From the NCBI GenBank assembly GCA_947624385.1, contig CANQJZ010000016.1:1-43826 (forward strand): a stretch of DNA of 43,826 nt, given 5' to 3'. Position 1 is the stretch's first letter. Every line of letters begins with the position of its first letter. Of this stretch, positions 1 to 8,902 are shown one piece after another. The notes beneath the pieces are model-generated. The model was given only the letters and a program-made list of their open reading frames with translations, was not told the origin of the DNA and did not search any database. Position numbers and translations under genes: made by a program. Source of the stretch: an uncultured Oscillospiraceae bacterium. GTDB lineage: Bacteria > Bacillota > Clostridia > Oscillospirales > Oscillospiraceae.

Positions 1-162
1 AAGGCCATCGGCCACAACGCCAACCTGACCTACACCTGGAAGCACGGCACCGTCGGCACCAGCTATCAGTTCACGGTTCGTCCCTGCACTGTGAAGGGTA
101 CCACCAAGACTGTGTTCGGCACTGGGTACAACACCAGCAAGGCGATCAAGTACGCGAAGTAA
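1..162 (+). CDS. C-terminal end of a surface protein with a fibronectin III-like tail (cut by the window edge)
   Basis: Only the last 53 codons are present, open from base 1 to a TAA at 160-162. The translated end contains AIGHNANLTYTWKHG followed by YQFTVRPCTV and ends NTSKAIKYAK. The same segment closes the decayed surface-protein gene ending at 35934, so the two are paralogues. The pattern of a tryptophan/tyrosine-rich strand followed by YQFTVR resembles the end of a fibronectin type III domain in secreted clostridial proteins. The N-terminal portion lies outside the window, so the overall function is unknown. A strong terminator follows. Confidence 0.7.
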   Translation, partial: KAIGHNANLTYTWKHGTVGTSYQFTVRPCTVKGTTKTVFGTGYNTSKAIKYAK

Positions 163-194
163 GTTAACGCGTAGTAAGCAAACAACCTAATGGT

Positions 195-225
195 ATCCCC
201 CGGGGTCACCCCCGGGGGATTTTTT
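195..225 (+). terminator. Intrinsic terminator of the left-edge surface-protein gene
   Basis: An 11-bp perfect stem (ATCCCCCGGGG with its complement) encloses a TCAC loop and is followed by a run of T. It lies 33 nt after the stop codon of the rightward gene. Confidence 0.9.
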
Positions 226-228
226 ACC

Positions 229-262
229 TTATAAAACGGCCACCTCTTGCGAGGTGGCCGTT
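229..262 (-). terminator. Intrinsic terminator of argG
   Basis: AACGGCCACCTC pairs perfectly with GAGGTGGCCGTT around a 4-nt loop (235-262). Read leftward, the stem is followed by TTAT, and it begins 17 nt past the argG stop. It stands back to back with the rightward terminator at 195-225, so the two convergent units are insulated from each other. Confidence 0.8.
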
Positions 263-278
263 CGATATGGAATACCAC

Positions 279-1493
279 TTATTTCCCGTCCACCTTGGCC
301 TGGACCTTGATGGGCAGGCCGTAGAGGTTGATGAAGCCCTGGGAATCCTTCTGGTCGTAATCGCTCTCGCCAAAGGTGGCCAGGGATTCGGAGTAGAGAC
401 TGTAGGGGCTCCAGACGCCGGCGTTGATCATGTTACCCTTGTAGAGCTTGAGCCGGACCGTGCCCGTGACCCGCTCCTGGGTCTTGTCCACGAACGCGCT
501 CAGGGCCTCCCGCAGGGGGGTGAACCACTGGCCGTTGTACACCAGCTCCGCAAACGTTATCGCAAGCCGCTGTTTTTCGTGGGCCGTCATTTTGTCCAGG
601 CACACGGACTCCAGCACGCTGTGGGCCTTGTACAAAATCGTCCCGCCCGGCGTCTCGTACACGCCGCGGCACTTCATGCCCACCAGCCGGTTCTCCACGA
701 TGTCCAGCAGCCCCACGCCGTTGGCGCCGCCCAGCTCGTTCAGCTTCAGGATGATGTCTTTCGCGCTCAGCTTTTCGCCGTCCAGCGCCACGGGTACGCC
801 CTGTTCAAATTCCAGCGTGACGTATGTGGGCTTGTCCGGGGCGTCGATCGGGCTGACGCCCATTTCCAGAAAGCCGGGCTTTTCGTACTGGGGCTCGTTG
901 CCGGCGTCCTCTAAATCAAGCCCCTCGTGGCTCAGGTGCCACAGGTTCTTGTCCTTGGAGTAGTTCGTCTCCCGGTTTATCCGCAGGGGCACATGGTGGG
1001 CCTCGGCGTAGTCGATCTCCTCCTCCCGGCTCTTGAGCTCCCACTCACGCCAGGGGGCGATGATGGGCATGTCGGGGGCGAAGTGTTTGATGGCCAGCTC
1101 GAAGCGGACCTGGTCGTTGCCCTTGCCCGTGCAGCCGTGGACGATGGCGTCCGCGTGCTCCTTCTGGGCGACCTCCACCAGCCCCTTGGCGATGCAGGGG
1201 CGGGCGTGGCTGGTGCCAAGCAGGTATTCCTCGTACACCGCCCCGGCCTTCATGGTGGGGATGATGTACTCGTTCACGTACTCGTCCGTCAGGTCCAGCA
1301 CGTAGAGCTTGGACGCGCCGGTGGCCAGGGCCTTTTCCTCCAGGCCGTCCAGCTCGTCCGCCTGGCCCACGTTCCCCGCCACGGCCACGACCTCGCAGCC
1401 GTTGTAATTTTCTTTCAGCCAGGGGATGATGACCGACGTGTCCAGCCCGCCGGAGTAGGCCAGGACCACTTTTTTGATCTTGCTTTTATCCAT
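279..1493 (-). CDS. argG: Argininosuccinate synthase
   Basis: This 404-residue cytoplasmic enzyme joins citrulline and aspartate, using ATP, to form argininosuccinate in arginine synthesis. The N-terminus carries the PP-loop nucleotide motif [10 protein letters not shown] (residues 12-21), followed by the family segments [13 protein letters not shown] and [13 protein letters not shown]. Length is normal for the family. The ATG at 1491-1493 has a GGAG ribosome site about 6 nt upstream. The gene is monocistronic: it has its own promoter and ARG-box operator upstream and an intrinsic terminator downstream. No other arginine gene lies nearby; argH, often adjacent, is not in the window. Confidence 0.98.
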   Translation of the reverse strand: MDKSKIKKVVLAYSGGLDTSVIIPWLKENYNGCEVVAVAGNVGQADELDGLEEKALATGASKLYVLDLTDEYVNEYIIPTMKAGAVYEEYLLGTSHARPCIAKGLVEVAQKEHADAIVHGCTGKGNDQVRFELAIKHFAPDMPIIAPWREWELKSREEEIDYAEAHHVPLRINRETNYSKDKNLWHLSHEGLDLEDAGNEPQYEKPGFLEMGVSPIDAPDKPTYVTLEFEQGVPVALDGEKLSAKDIILKLNELGGANGVGLLDIVENRLVGMKCRGVYETPGGTILYKAHSVLESVCLDKMTAHEKQRLAITFAELVYNGQWFTPLREALSAFVDKTQERVTGTVRLKLYKGNMINAGVWSPYSLYSESLATFGESDYDQKDSQGFINLYGLPIKVQAKVDGK

Positions 1494-1518
1494 GATATTC
1501 TCCTGTATTTCATCCGAA

Positions 1519-1536
1519 GATGAATAATTATGCAGT
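1519..1536 (-). promoter_or_regulatory. ARG box (ArgR/AhrC operator) of argG
   Basis: Read leftward the site is ACTGCATAATTATTCATC. It fits the known ARG-box pattern TNTGNATWWWWATNCANA at nearly every constrained position. It begins just downstream of the -10 hexamer, over the predicted transcription start, so ArgR bound with arginine would be expected to block initiation. The argR gene is not in this window. Confidence 0.75.
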
Positions 1537-1537
1537 T

Positions 1538-1566
1538 ATTATAGGCCAGTGACCCGCCGCTGTCAA
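1538..1566 (-). promoter_or_regulatory. Consensus sigma-A promoter of argG
   Basis: Read leftward: TTGACA (1561-1566), a 17-bp spacer, then TATAAT (1538-1543). Both hexamers match the housekeeping consensus perfectly. The promoter lies between the polC stop (1569) and the argG start. Confidence 0.92.
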
Positions 1567-1568
1567 GC

Positions 1569-4500
1569 TCAAAAATCGAAGAGCGTCATCTGGCTCTGTT
1601 CGGGCAGGTCTCCGAAAGCGCCCATGCGCTTCAAGACGTCGATGTGGGCGGAGCTGACCTTGGGGCAGAGGGAAGAAAGCTCCTCGATGGAGACGAATTT
1701 CCGCCCGCCCTGCCGGGCCCGGGCCAGGTCCTGTGCCGCCGTATCGCCCAGGCCGGAGATGGCCACGAAGGGAAGCCGCAGGCGCTTGTCCCCCTCGGGG
1801 GTGAAGAGAAACGGGTCCGAGGCGTACAGGTCGATGGGCGCGAAGTCGAAGCCTCGCATGTAAAACTCGTAGACCATCTCCAGTGTGGTGGCAAGGTCCT
1901 GCTCCTTGGCGGTGGCGTTGGGGTCGGAGCGAATTTCCTTCAGCTTTGCCCGGACGCGGCTCGCGCCGCCGGTCATGAGCTCGGCGTCGAAGCCGTCCTT
2001 GCGGCTGCGGCGGTAAAACAGCGCGGAGTAAAACGCCAGGGGCTCGTGGACCTTGTACCACGCGATGCGAAACGCCATCAGCACGTACGCCACCGCGTGG
2101 GCCTTGGGGAACAGGTACTCGATCTTGCTGCAGGAGTCGATGTACCACTGGGGCACGCCGTGGCTCTTCATCTCGCCGATCTGTTCCTCGGTCAGCTGCT
2201 TGTTCTTCTTGCGCACGTTCTCCATGCTCTTGAAGGCCGTGTTGGCGTCGATGCCTACGCTCATGAGGTAGATCATGATGTCGTCCCGTGCGCCGATGGT
2301 CTCCGACACCTTGGCCGTGCCGGAGCGGATCAGGTCCTGGGCGTTGCCCACCCACACGCCGGTGCCGTGGGAATAGCCCGACAGGCGCACAAGCATGTCG
2401 AACTTGTCCGGCTTGGTGTCCACCAGCATTTGCCGGGTGAAGCTGGTGCCGAACTCGGGGATGCCGATGGAGCCGGTCTGGCCGATGATGGGGTCGTCCT
2501 CGGGCAGTCCCAGCGCCCTGGGGGACGTGAACAGGCTCATGGTCTCCGCGTCGTCCAGGCGTATTTTTTTCGCGTCCGTGTTCGTCAGCCGCTCCAGCAT
2601 GTTTATCATGGTGGGGTTATCGTGGCCCAGCTCGTCCAGCTTGAGCAAATAGTCCTCCATGAAGTGGTATTCCAGATGGGTGGTGATGATGCCGGTGTCC
2701 GCGTCGTCCGCCGGGTGCTGCACCGGGCAGAAGTCCGTCACGTCCATGTCCTGGGGGATGATGACCAGCCCGCCGGGGTGCTGGCCGGTGGTGCGCTTCA
2801 CGCCGGTGATGCCCTGGGCCAATCTGTTCATCTCCGCCTGATTGAAGGTCAGGCCCCGCTGCTCGGCGTATTTTTTCACGTAGCCGTATGCGATCTTGTC
2901 CGCGATGGTGCCCACGGTGCCGGCCTTGAACACGTGGTCCGCGCCGAAAAGCGTCTTGGTATAGGCGTGGGCGTTGGCCTGGTACTCGCCGGAGAAGTTC
3001 AGGTCGATGTCCGGGACCTTGTCGCCCTTGATGCCCAGGAACGTGGCGAAGGGGATGTCAAAGCCCTCCTTGCGCATCTCCCGGCCGCACTTGGGGCAGA
3101 GTCTGTCCGGCATGTCCGCGCCGCAGCCGTAGCCCTTGCCGGAGGCAAAGTCCGTGTAGTAGCACCCGGGGCAGAGATAGTGGGCCGGGAGGCTGTTCAC
3201 CTCTGTGATGCCCGCCAGATAGGCCACCAGGCTGGACCCCACGCTGCCACGGGAACCAACCAGGTACCCGTGGGCCAGAGAGTCCGCCACCAGCTTTTGC
3301 GCGGACATGTAGATCACGTCGAAGTGCCGGCCCAGGATGGTGTTCATCTCCGTCTCCACCCGCTCGGTGACGATGGGGTCCGGCTCGGGACCGTAAAGCT
3401 CCCGGAGCTTGCCGTACACCAGGTCCTTCAGCTGCCCGGCGGAGTTTTCGATGACCGGCGGGTAGAGCCGGTGCTCCGGCAGCAGGTCAACCGTGTCGTC
3501 GATCAGGTCCGCGATCTTGTTCGTGTTGGTCACCACGACCTCGAAGGCCCGGTCCTCGCCCAGGTAGGCGAACTCCTCCAGCATCTCCTCCGTGGTGCGA
3601 AAATACAGCGGCATCTGCTTGTCCGCGTCGGCGAAACCCCGGGCGTTTTGCAGCACGTGGCGGAAGATCTCGTCCTCCGGGTCCAGAAAATGGGCGTCCC
3701 CCGTGGCGCACACGGGCTTGCCCAGCTCGTCCGCCACGGCCAGCACCTTCCGGTTCAGGTCCCGAAGCTGTTCCTCGCTCTTGACCATGCCGTTTTCCAC
3801 CATGAAGGCGTTGTTGGCCAGGGGCATGATCTCAAAATAGTCGTAAAATTCCCCGATACGCCGCAGGGCCTTGACGCCCTGATGCCGGGCCACCGCCTGG
3901 TAAAACTCCCCCGCCTCGCAGGCCGTTCCCACCAAAAGCCCCTCCCGGTGCTCCATGAGCACGCTCTTGGGGATGATGGGGACCTTGTGGAAGTGCTGCA
4001 AATGGCTGATGGAGATGAGCTTATAGAGGTTTTTAAGCCCCGTCCGGTTCTTCACCAGCAGGGAAATATGCCGAGTCCTTGGCCGTCGGCCGGAGCGCTC
4101 CCGCAGCTTCCGGCACACGCCGTTCACGTCGCCGAGGCGCTTCGCGCCCTTCTCGGCCAGCATGGGCAGGAACTTGGCCAGTATCCGCCCGCACACCAGC
4201 GCGTCGTCGCTGGCCCTGTGATGGTTGAAGCTGGGCAGACCCAGCCGGTCAGATACCATGTCCAGCTTGTACTTGCGCAGGTCCGGCAGCAGCGCCAGGG
4301 ACAGGGGCATGGTGTCGATATACAGCGGGTCAAAGTCCCGGCCCATACGCCTTGCCGCGCCCTCGATAAAGCCCACGTCGAACTCCGCGTTGTGGGCGCA
4401 CACCGGCCGGTCCCCCACGAAATCCAGAAACGCTCCCACCGCCTCGGCCTCCGAAGGCGCGTCGAACACGTCCCGGTCCGTGATGCCGGTCAGCTTTTGG

Positions 4501-5564
4501 ATGTCCTCGGGAATGGGACGCCCGGGGTTAACATAAGTTTGAAACCGCTCGCCGGGCTGGCCGTCCTTGAACACCACCGCGCCGATCTCCGTGATACGGT
4601 CCCACTGGTCGTAAAGCCCGGTAGTCTCCAGATCGAAGGCCACATACTCGCCGTCCAGCGGCCCGTCGCCGGGACCGTGTACGGCGGCGCTTTCGTCCAG
4701 GTCATTTACATAATATCCCTCCATGCCGTAAATGACCTTGATGACCTTGGCGGCTTTGGAGGCGGCTGGGAAGGCCTGGGCCACCCCGTGGTCCGTGATG
4801 GCGATGGCGGGCATGCCCCAATATGCGGCCCGCTTGATGGCCGCGCCCACGTCGGTCAGCCCGTCCATGACGGACATCTGGGTGTGCAGATGCAGCTCCA
4901 CCCGCTTTTGGGGGGCGTTGTCCGGCCGGGCCTCTTTGGCCGGGGCGAGCTGGATATGCCGGGGCTCCAGCTCCGGCTCCTTGCTGAAATTGTTGAATTT
5001 CATGCCGCCGGACACGGTCAGCCACATGCCGACGGATATCTTGTCCAGAATGGACTGGTCCTCGTCCTTGCCGATGAATTTGGACGCCCGGATGCTGCCG
5101 GTGCCGTCGGTCATGTCGAATTGCAGCACCGTTGCCCCCAGCCGCTGGATGGGGCGGCTGTCCACGGCGAACACCCGGCCCGTGACCACCACGGACTTCT
5201 GCTCCGGCCCTGCCTCGGACATGGGGATGGGTTTCCCCTTGATGGCCTTGCCCATCAGGACCTTACCGCCGCCACTGCCGCTATGGGACACGCCGCCGGT
5301 TTTCGCGGCGGCGGGCTTTGGCTCGGCCTGGGGCCAGGACGCCTCGATCTTTACCTCCCGCAGGCCGAACTCCCCCGCGATGGCCCACTCCAGAGCCGAT
5401 ATCTCCGCCGGGGCGGGCATGGCGGAAAACAGGGCCCGCACGGTCATACCCGTCCGCTCCCTGTTCACCGTGGCGTCCTGGACGAACACCTGGCCCAGGT
5501 TGCCGTAGCTCTTATCCACCCCCGCGCAGCAGGGGAACATGTCTAAAATGGGTATCTTGTCCAA
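1569..5564 (-). CDS. polC: DNA polymerase III subunit alpha, PolC type
   Basis: The replicative polymerase of low-GC Gram-positive lineages, here 1331 residues (B. subtilis PolC is about 1437), with a short N-terminal domain. Order: an OB-fold about 125-195, first part of the PHP domain from RVELHLHTQMSVMDG (221), an inserted DEDD proofreading exonuclease with FDLETTGLYDQ (about 310), the rest of PHP, a four-cysteine zinc motif (CPGC...CPKC), and the catalytic palm with KVPDIDLNFSGEYQ. The start is a TTG at 5562-5564 with AGGAG about 6 nt before it; no better in-frame ATG lies upstream. The ribosome site overlaps the end of ispG, implying cotranscription. Confidence 0.97.
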   Translation of the reverse strand: MDKIPILDMFPCCAGVDKSYGNLGQVFVQDATVNRERTGMTVRALFSAMPAPAEISALEWAIAGEFGLREVKIEASWPQAEPKPAAAKTGGVSHSGSGGGKVLMGKAIKGKPIPMSEAGPEQKSVVVTGRVFAVDSRPIQRLGATVLQFDMTDGTGSIRASKFIGKDEDQSILDKISVGMWLTVSGGMKFNNFSKEPELEPRHIQLAPAKEARPDNAPQKRVELHLHTQMSVMDGLTDVGAAIKRAAYWGMPAIAITDHGVAQAFPAASKAAKVIKVIYGMEGYYVNDLDESAAVHGPGDGPLDGEYVAFDLETTGLYDQWDRITEIGAVVFKDGQPGERFQTYVNPGRPIPEDIQKLTGITDRDVFDAPSEAEAVGAFLDFVGDRPVCAHNAEFDVGFIEGAARRMGRDFDPLYIDTMPLSLALLPDLRKYKLDMVSDRLGLPSFNHHRASDDALVCGRILAKFLPMLAEKGAKRLGDVNGVCRKLRERSGRRPRTRHISLLVKNRTGLKNLYKLISISHLQHFHKVPIIPKSVLMEHREGLLVGTACEAGEFYQAVARHQGVKALRRIGEFYDYFEIMPLANNAFMVENGMVKSEEQLRDLNRKVLAVADELGKPVCATGDAHFLDPEDEIFRHVLQNARGFADADKQMPLYFRTTEEMLEEFAYLGEDRAFEVVVTNTNKIADLIDDTVDLLPEHRLYPPVIENSAGQLKDLVYGKLRELYGPEPDPIVTERVETEMNTILGRHFDVIYMSAQKLVADSLAHGYLVGSRGSVGSSLVAYLAGITEVNSLPAHYLCPGCYYTDFASGKGYGCGADMPDRLCPKCGREMRKEGFDIPFATFLGIKGDKVPDIDLNFSGEYQANAHAYTKTLFGADHVFKAGTVGTIADKIAYGYVKKYAEQRGLTFNQAEMNRLAQGITGVKRTTGQHPGGLVIIPQDMDVTDFCPVQHPADDADTGIITTHLEYHFMEDYLLKLDELGHDNPTMINMLERLTNTDAKKIRLDDAETMSLFTSPRALGLPEDDPIIGQTGSIGIPEFGTSFTRQMLVDTKPDKFDMLVRLSGYSHGTGVWVGNAQDLIRSGTAKVSETIGARDDIMIYLMSVGIDANTAFKSMENVRKKNKQLTEEQIGEMKSHGVPQWYIDSCSKIEYLFPKAHAVAYVLMAFRIAWYKVHEPLAFYSALFYRRSRKDGFDAELMTGGASRVRAKLKEIRSDPNATAKEQDLATTLEMVYEFYMRGFDFAPIDLYASDPFLFTPEGDKRLRLPFVAISGLGDTAAQDLARARQGGRKFVSIEELSSLCPKVSSAHIDVLKRMGAFGDLPEQSQMTLFDF

Positions 5565-5577
5565 GGCTCGCTCCTGT

Positions 5578-6630
5578 CTATGTACCGTTGATAAGCTCCA
5601 TCAGCCCGTCCAAAAGCTCGCTCTCCGGCACCTTTGTCCGCACCACCTGGCCCTTCATGAAAAGGCTTCCGAACCCCTTGCCGCCGGCGATGCCGAAGTC
5701 CGCCTCCCGTGCCTCGCCGGGGCCGTTGACCTCGCAGCCCATCACCGCCACAGTGATGTCCCTGTCCAGCCCGGCCAGCCGTTCCTCCGCCTTTTTGGCA
5801 AGGCTTATCAGGTCAATCTGCGTCCGGCCGCAGGTGGGGCAGGACACGAACCGGACCCCGCCTTTTTTAAGCCCGCAGGAGCGCAATATGGCCAGACCCG
5901 CCCGGACCTCCTCCGCCGGGTCCGCCGTGAGGCTGACCCGTATGGTATCCCCGATGCCCTCCATGAGAAGCGTCCCAATGCCCACGGCGGAGTTGACCAG
6001 CCCGCCGTAGCTCGTCCCGGCCTCGGTGACGCCCACGTGCAGCGGGCAGTCGAACCGCTCCGCCGCCAGCCGGTACGCCGCCACGGTCAGTTCCACGTCC
6101 GACGCTTTCACGGACAGGGCCGCGTTTTCAAAGCCCAGGCTGTACAGCGCCTCCAGCTCCCCCTCCGCGCTGTCTGTCAGCGCCTGGGCCGTGGGGCCGC
6201 CGTACTTTTCCAGCAGCCGCTTTTCCAGCGACCCGGTGTTCACGCCAATGCGAATGGGGATGCCCCGGTCCCGGCACGCGTCGGCCACCGCCCGGACCCT
6301 GTCTTTGGAGCCGATGTTGCCCGGATTGATGCGCACCGCGTCTACCCCGGCCTGCGCGGCCAGTATGGCCAGCCGGTGGTCGAAGTGGATGTCCGCCACC
6401 ACGGGCATAGGCGCCCGGGCCATAATGGCCTTCAGCGCCAGCGCCGCCGCCTCGTCGGGCACGGCGAGGCGGATGATGTCGCACCCGGCGGCCTTCAGCT
6501 GCCGCATTTGCGCCAGCGTGGCCTCGGCGTCCCTCGTGTCCGTGTTGCACATGGACTGGACCGTCACGGCCGCGCCGCCGCCCACGGGCACGCCGCCCAC
6601 GAATATTCTTCTTGTCTCGTCCCGTTTCAT
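5578..6630 (-). CDS. ispG: 4-hydroxy-3-methylbut-2-en-1-yl diphosphate synthase (flavodoxin)
   Basis: The penultimate step of the MEP isoprenoid pathway: an iron-sulfur enzyme that reductively opens MEcPP to HMBPP. The 350-residue protein begins MKRDETRRIFVGGVPVGGG and contains VQSMCNTDTRD. The C-terminal cluster ligands are visible in FVSCPTCGRTQIDL and VMGCEVNGPGEA. Length matches the bacterial two-domain form. Its ATG overlaps the rseP stop by 4 nt (ATGA), and polC follows 13 nt after its own stop, so it sits in a tightly packed transcription unit. Confidence 0.97.
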   Translation of the reverse strand: MKRDETRRIFVGGVPVGGGAAVTVQSMCNTDTRDAEATLAQMRQLKAAGCDIIRLAVPDEAAALALKAIMARAPMPVVADIHFDHRLAILAAQAGVDAVRINPGNIGSKDRVRAVADACRDRGIPIRIGVNTGSLEKRLLEKYGGPTAQALTDSAEGELEALYSLGFENAALSVKASDVELTVAAYRLAAERFDCPLHVGVTEAGTSYGGLVNSAVGIGTLLMEGIGDTIRVSLTADPAEEVRAGLAILRSCGLKKGGVRFVSCPTCGRTQIDLISLAKKAEERLAGLDRDITVAVMGCEVNGPGEAREADFGIAGGKGFGSLFMKGQVVRTKVPESELLDGLMELINGT

Positions 6631-7709
6631 CCCGTCCGCACGATCCTCGCTATGTCGTTGAACATCACGTATACCATCAGCCCCATGAGCAGCACCAGCC
6701 CCGCCGTGTTGACGTAGCCCTCGTACTTGGGGTCGATCTTGTGCCCCAGCAGCTTTTCCGCTATGGACGTGACCAGCAGGAAGAAGATACGCCCGCCGTC
6801 CAGCGCCGGGATGGGCAGCAGGTTCATCACCGCCAGGTTCACCGCGATGAACGCCGCCAGATACACCACGTTCAAAATGCCGTCCGCCACCGTGGGGGAG
6901 GACGTGCCCACCTCGGCCATCATGTCCACCACGCCCACCACGCCGGACATCTCTTTGACGCTGGCCGCGCCGGTGATAAGGTCCGTCAGCCCCAGGCGCA
7001 CCATGCGCACGAAGTCCAGCGTGCTGTACCAGGAATATTTCAGCGTCGCCAGCGGGCCCGCCTCCTGTGCGGCGAAGTAAAGCCCGTAGCGCATGACCTT
7101 CTCCCCGGTGTCCGGGTCCGTGTACTCCCGCAGGGTCATGGGGTAGTCGTTCAGCCGTATCTTATGCCCGTCCCGTATCAGCACGATGTCGGCGTCGCCG
7201 CCGCCTCTGCCCCGGGCCAGATAGGTGGCCACGTCGCTGGAAAAATAAATGCGCTCGCCGTTGATCTTATAAAACGTGTCGCCCACCATCAGCCCGTCGG
7301 CGGACTCATAGGGGCAGCCCTCCATAAAGTCGGTGATGGTGGGCGGGATGAAGGCCACCGACTGGGACAGGCACACGATCACCAGCACGAACCCCAGCAG
7401 GAAGTTCATGCACGCCCCCGCCGCGAGAATGATGAGCCGTTTCCAGGCCACCGCGTTGGAGAAGGCCGCCGGGTCGTCGGAGCCGCCGTCCTCGCCCTCC
7501 ATGGCGCAGAACCCGCCGATGGGCAGCAGCCGCAGGCTCACCTGCGTGCCGCTTTTTGTGTCTTTGTGCCACAGCAGCGGCCCCATGCCCATGGAAAATT
7601 CCAGCACCCGCACCCCGCACAGTTTCGCCGCCACAAAGTGGCCGAACTCGTGGATGCCGATGAGCACGCCGAAGATCAATATGGCAAAGAGTATATAAAG
7701 AGCTGTCAT
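6627..7709 (-). CDS. rseP: Site-2 intramembrane zinc metalloprotease (RseP/RasP family)
   Basis: A membrane protease that cuts transmembrane anti-sigma factors, remnant signal peptides and other substrates inside the bilayer. The 360-residue protein has the catalytic HEFGH motif in the first membrane segment (H20, E21, H24), a central PDZ domain (roughly 125-200) and the third metal ligand in NLLPIPALDGG near the C-terminus, followed by the last membrane helices. It lies between dxr and ispG, the conserved Firmicutes position. Because an ECF sigma/anti-sigma pair is encoded 5 kb away, RseP is a reasonable but untested candidate to act on that anti-sigma factor. Confidence 0.95.
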   Translation of the reverse strand: MTALYILFAILIFGVLIGIHEFGHFVAAKLCGVRVLEFSMGMGPLLWHKDTKSGTQVSLRLLPIGGFCAMEGEDGGSDDPAAFSNAVAWKRLIILAAGACMNFLLGFVLVIVCLSQSVAFIPPTITDFMEGCPYESADGLMVGDTFYKINGERIYFSSDVATYLARGRGGGDADIVLIRDGHKIRLNDYPMTLREYTDPDTGEKVMRYGLYFAAQEAGPLATLKYSWYSTLDFVRMVRLGLTDLITGAASVKEMSGVVGVVDMMAEVGTSSPTVADGILNVVYLAAFIAVNLAVMNLLPIPALDGGRIFFLLVTSIAEKLLGHKIDPKYEGYVNTAGLVLLMGLMVYVMFNDIARIVRTG

Positions 7710-7765
7710 ACTATCCCTTTCCCGCGCCGTTGCGCTGGAAACAGTTTATGCGAAATTAAGCGAAC

Positions 7766-8902
7766 TTATCGTTGCAGGACCAAACGTCTTGCCTCGCCGT
7801 CCGCCGCCAGAATATCGTCCAGGGTCGGGTCCGGCACGTTGGGCGCCCGCGCCACCGCCTCCGCCACCCGGTCGTATATCTCGTTATAGCCGATCTTTCC
7901 GCCCAGAAACAGCGCCACCGCCGCCTCGTTGGCGGCGCTCATCACCGCCGGCGCCAGCCCGCCAAGCCGGGCGCAGTCCATCGCCAGGGCCAGACAGGGG
8001 GTTCTTTCCAGATCGGGCGCTTCAAAGGTCATGTCCCCCATGCGCCAAAAATCCAGCCGCTCATAGGGCGACGGTACCCGCTCCGGCCAGGTCATGGCGT
8101 ACTGGATGGGCAGTCCCATGTCCGGCACGGCCAGCTGGGCCAGCACCGTCCCGTCCACCAGCTCCACCATGGAGTGTATCACGCTTTGCGGGTGGACCAC
8201 CACCTGAATGTCGTCCGGCGTCACGGCGAACAAATGCATCGCCTCGATAAATTCCAGGCCCTTGTTCATCATGGTTGCGCTGTCCACGGATATCTTGGCC
8301 CCCATGTGCCAGTTGGGGTGCTTCACCGCCTGTTCCGGCGTGACGGAGGCGGTCTGCGCCCTTGTCCAGCCCCGGAAGGGCCCGCCCGAGCCGGTGAGCA
8401 GGATTTTATGAAGCTGGTCCCGCCGGCCTTCCAGGCACTGGAATATGGCGGCGTGCTCCGAGTCCACTGGCACGATCTGGGCTCCCTTATCCGCCGCCGC
8501 CTTCATGACGATGCTGCCGGCGCAGACCAGCGTCTCTTTATTCGCCAGGCATATGCGCTTTTTCTGGGAAATGGCGTCCAGGGTGGGCCGCAGCCCCACG
8601 GAGCCGGACACCGCCGTCACCACCGCCTCGGCGTCCGTCAGCGCCGCCGCGTGGCGCAGGCCGTCCATCCCCTCGCCGATCTCGATATTTAAATCCGCCA
8701 CGGCCACCCGCAGGTCCGCCGCGGCTTTTTTGTCGTACACGGCCGCGTAAGATGGCTTGAATTTTCTTATTTGTTCTTCCAACAGGCCCACGCTCTTTTG
8801 CGCGGTCAGGGCCGCGACGCGCACGCCCAGCCGCTCCGCCGCCGCCAGGCTTTGCCGCCCGATGGACCCGGTGGAGCCCAATATGGATACCGAATGGATC
8901 AT
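7766..8902 (-). CDS. dxr: 1-deoxy-D-xylulose 5-phosphate reductoisomerase
   Basis: The first committed step of the MEP pathway: NADPH-dependent rearrangement and reduction of DXP to MEP. The N-terminal Rossmann motif GSTGSIGRQSL (9-19), EHAAIFQCLEG, HPNWHMGAKISVDSATM and MNKGLEFIEA are all recognisable in a 378-residue protein of normal length. The start codon overlaps the uppS stop by 4 nt. A 56-nt gap separates it from rseP. In most relatives cdsA would lie between uppS and dxr; here there is no room for it. Confidence 0.97.
   Translation of the reverse strand: MIHSVSILGSTGSIGRQSLAAAERLGVRVAALTAQKSVGLLEEQIRKFKPSYAAVYDKKAAADLRVAVADLNIEIGEGMDGLRHAAALTDAEAVVTAVSGSVGLRPTLDAISQKKRICLANKETLVCAGSIVMKAAADKGAQIVPVDSEHAAIFQCLEGRRDQLHKILLTGSGGPFRGWTRAQTASVTPEQAVKHPNWHMGAKISVDSATMMNKGLEFIEAMHLFAVTPDDIQVVVHPQSVIHSMVELVDGTVLAQLAVPDMGLPIQYAMTWPERVPSPYERLDFWRMGDMTFEAPDLERTPCLALAMDCARLGGLAPAVMSAANEAAVALFLGGKIGYNEIYDRVAEAVARAPNVPDPTLDDILAADGEARRLVLQR

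Noticed and set aside
1644..5546. A 1300-codon plus-strand open frame across polC
   Set aside because: Antisense shadow in GC-rich DNA; it lacks family motifs and a ribosome site, while the minus strand encodes PolC throughout.
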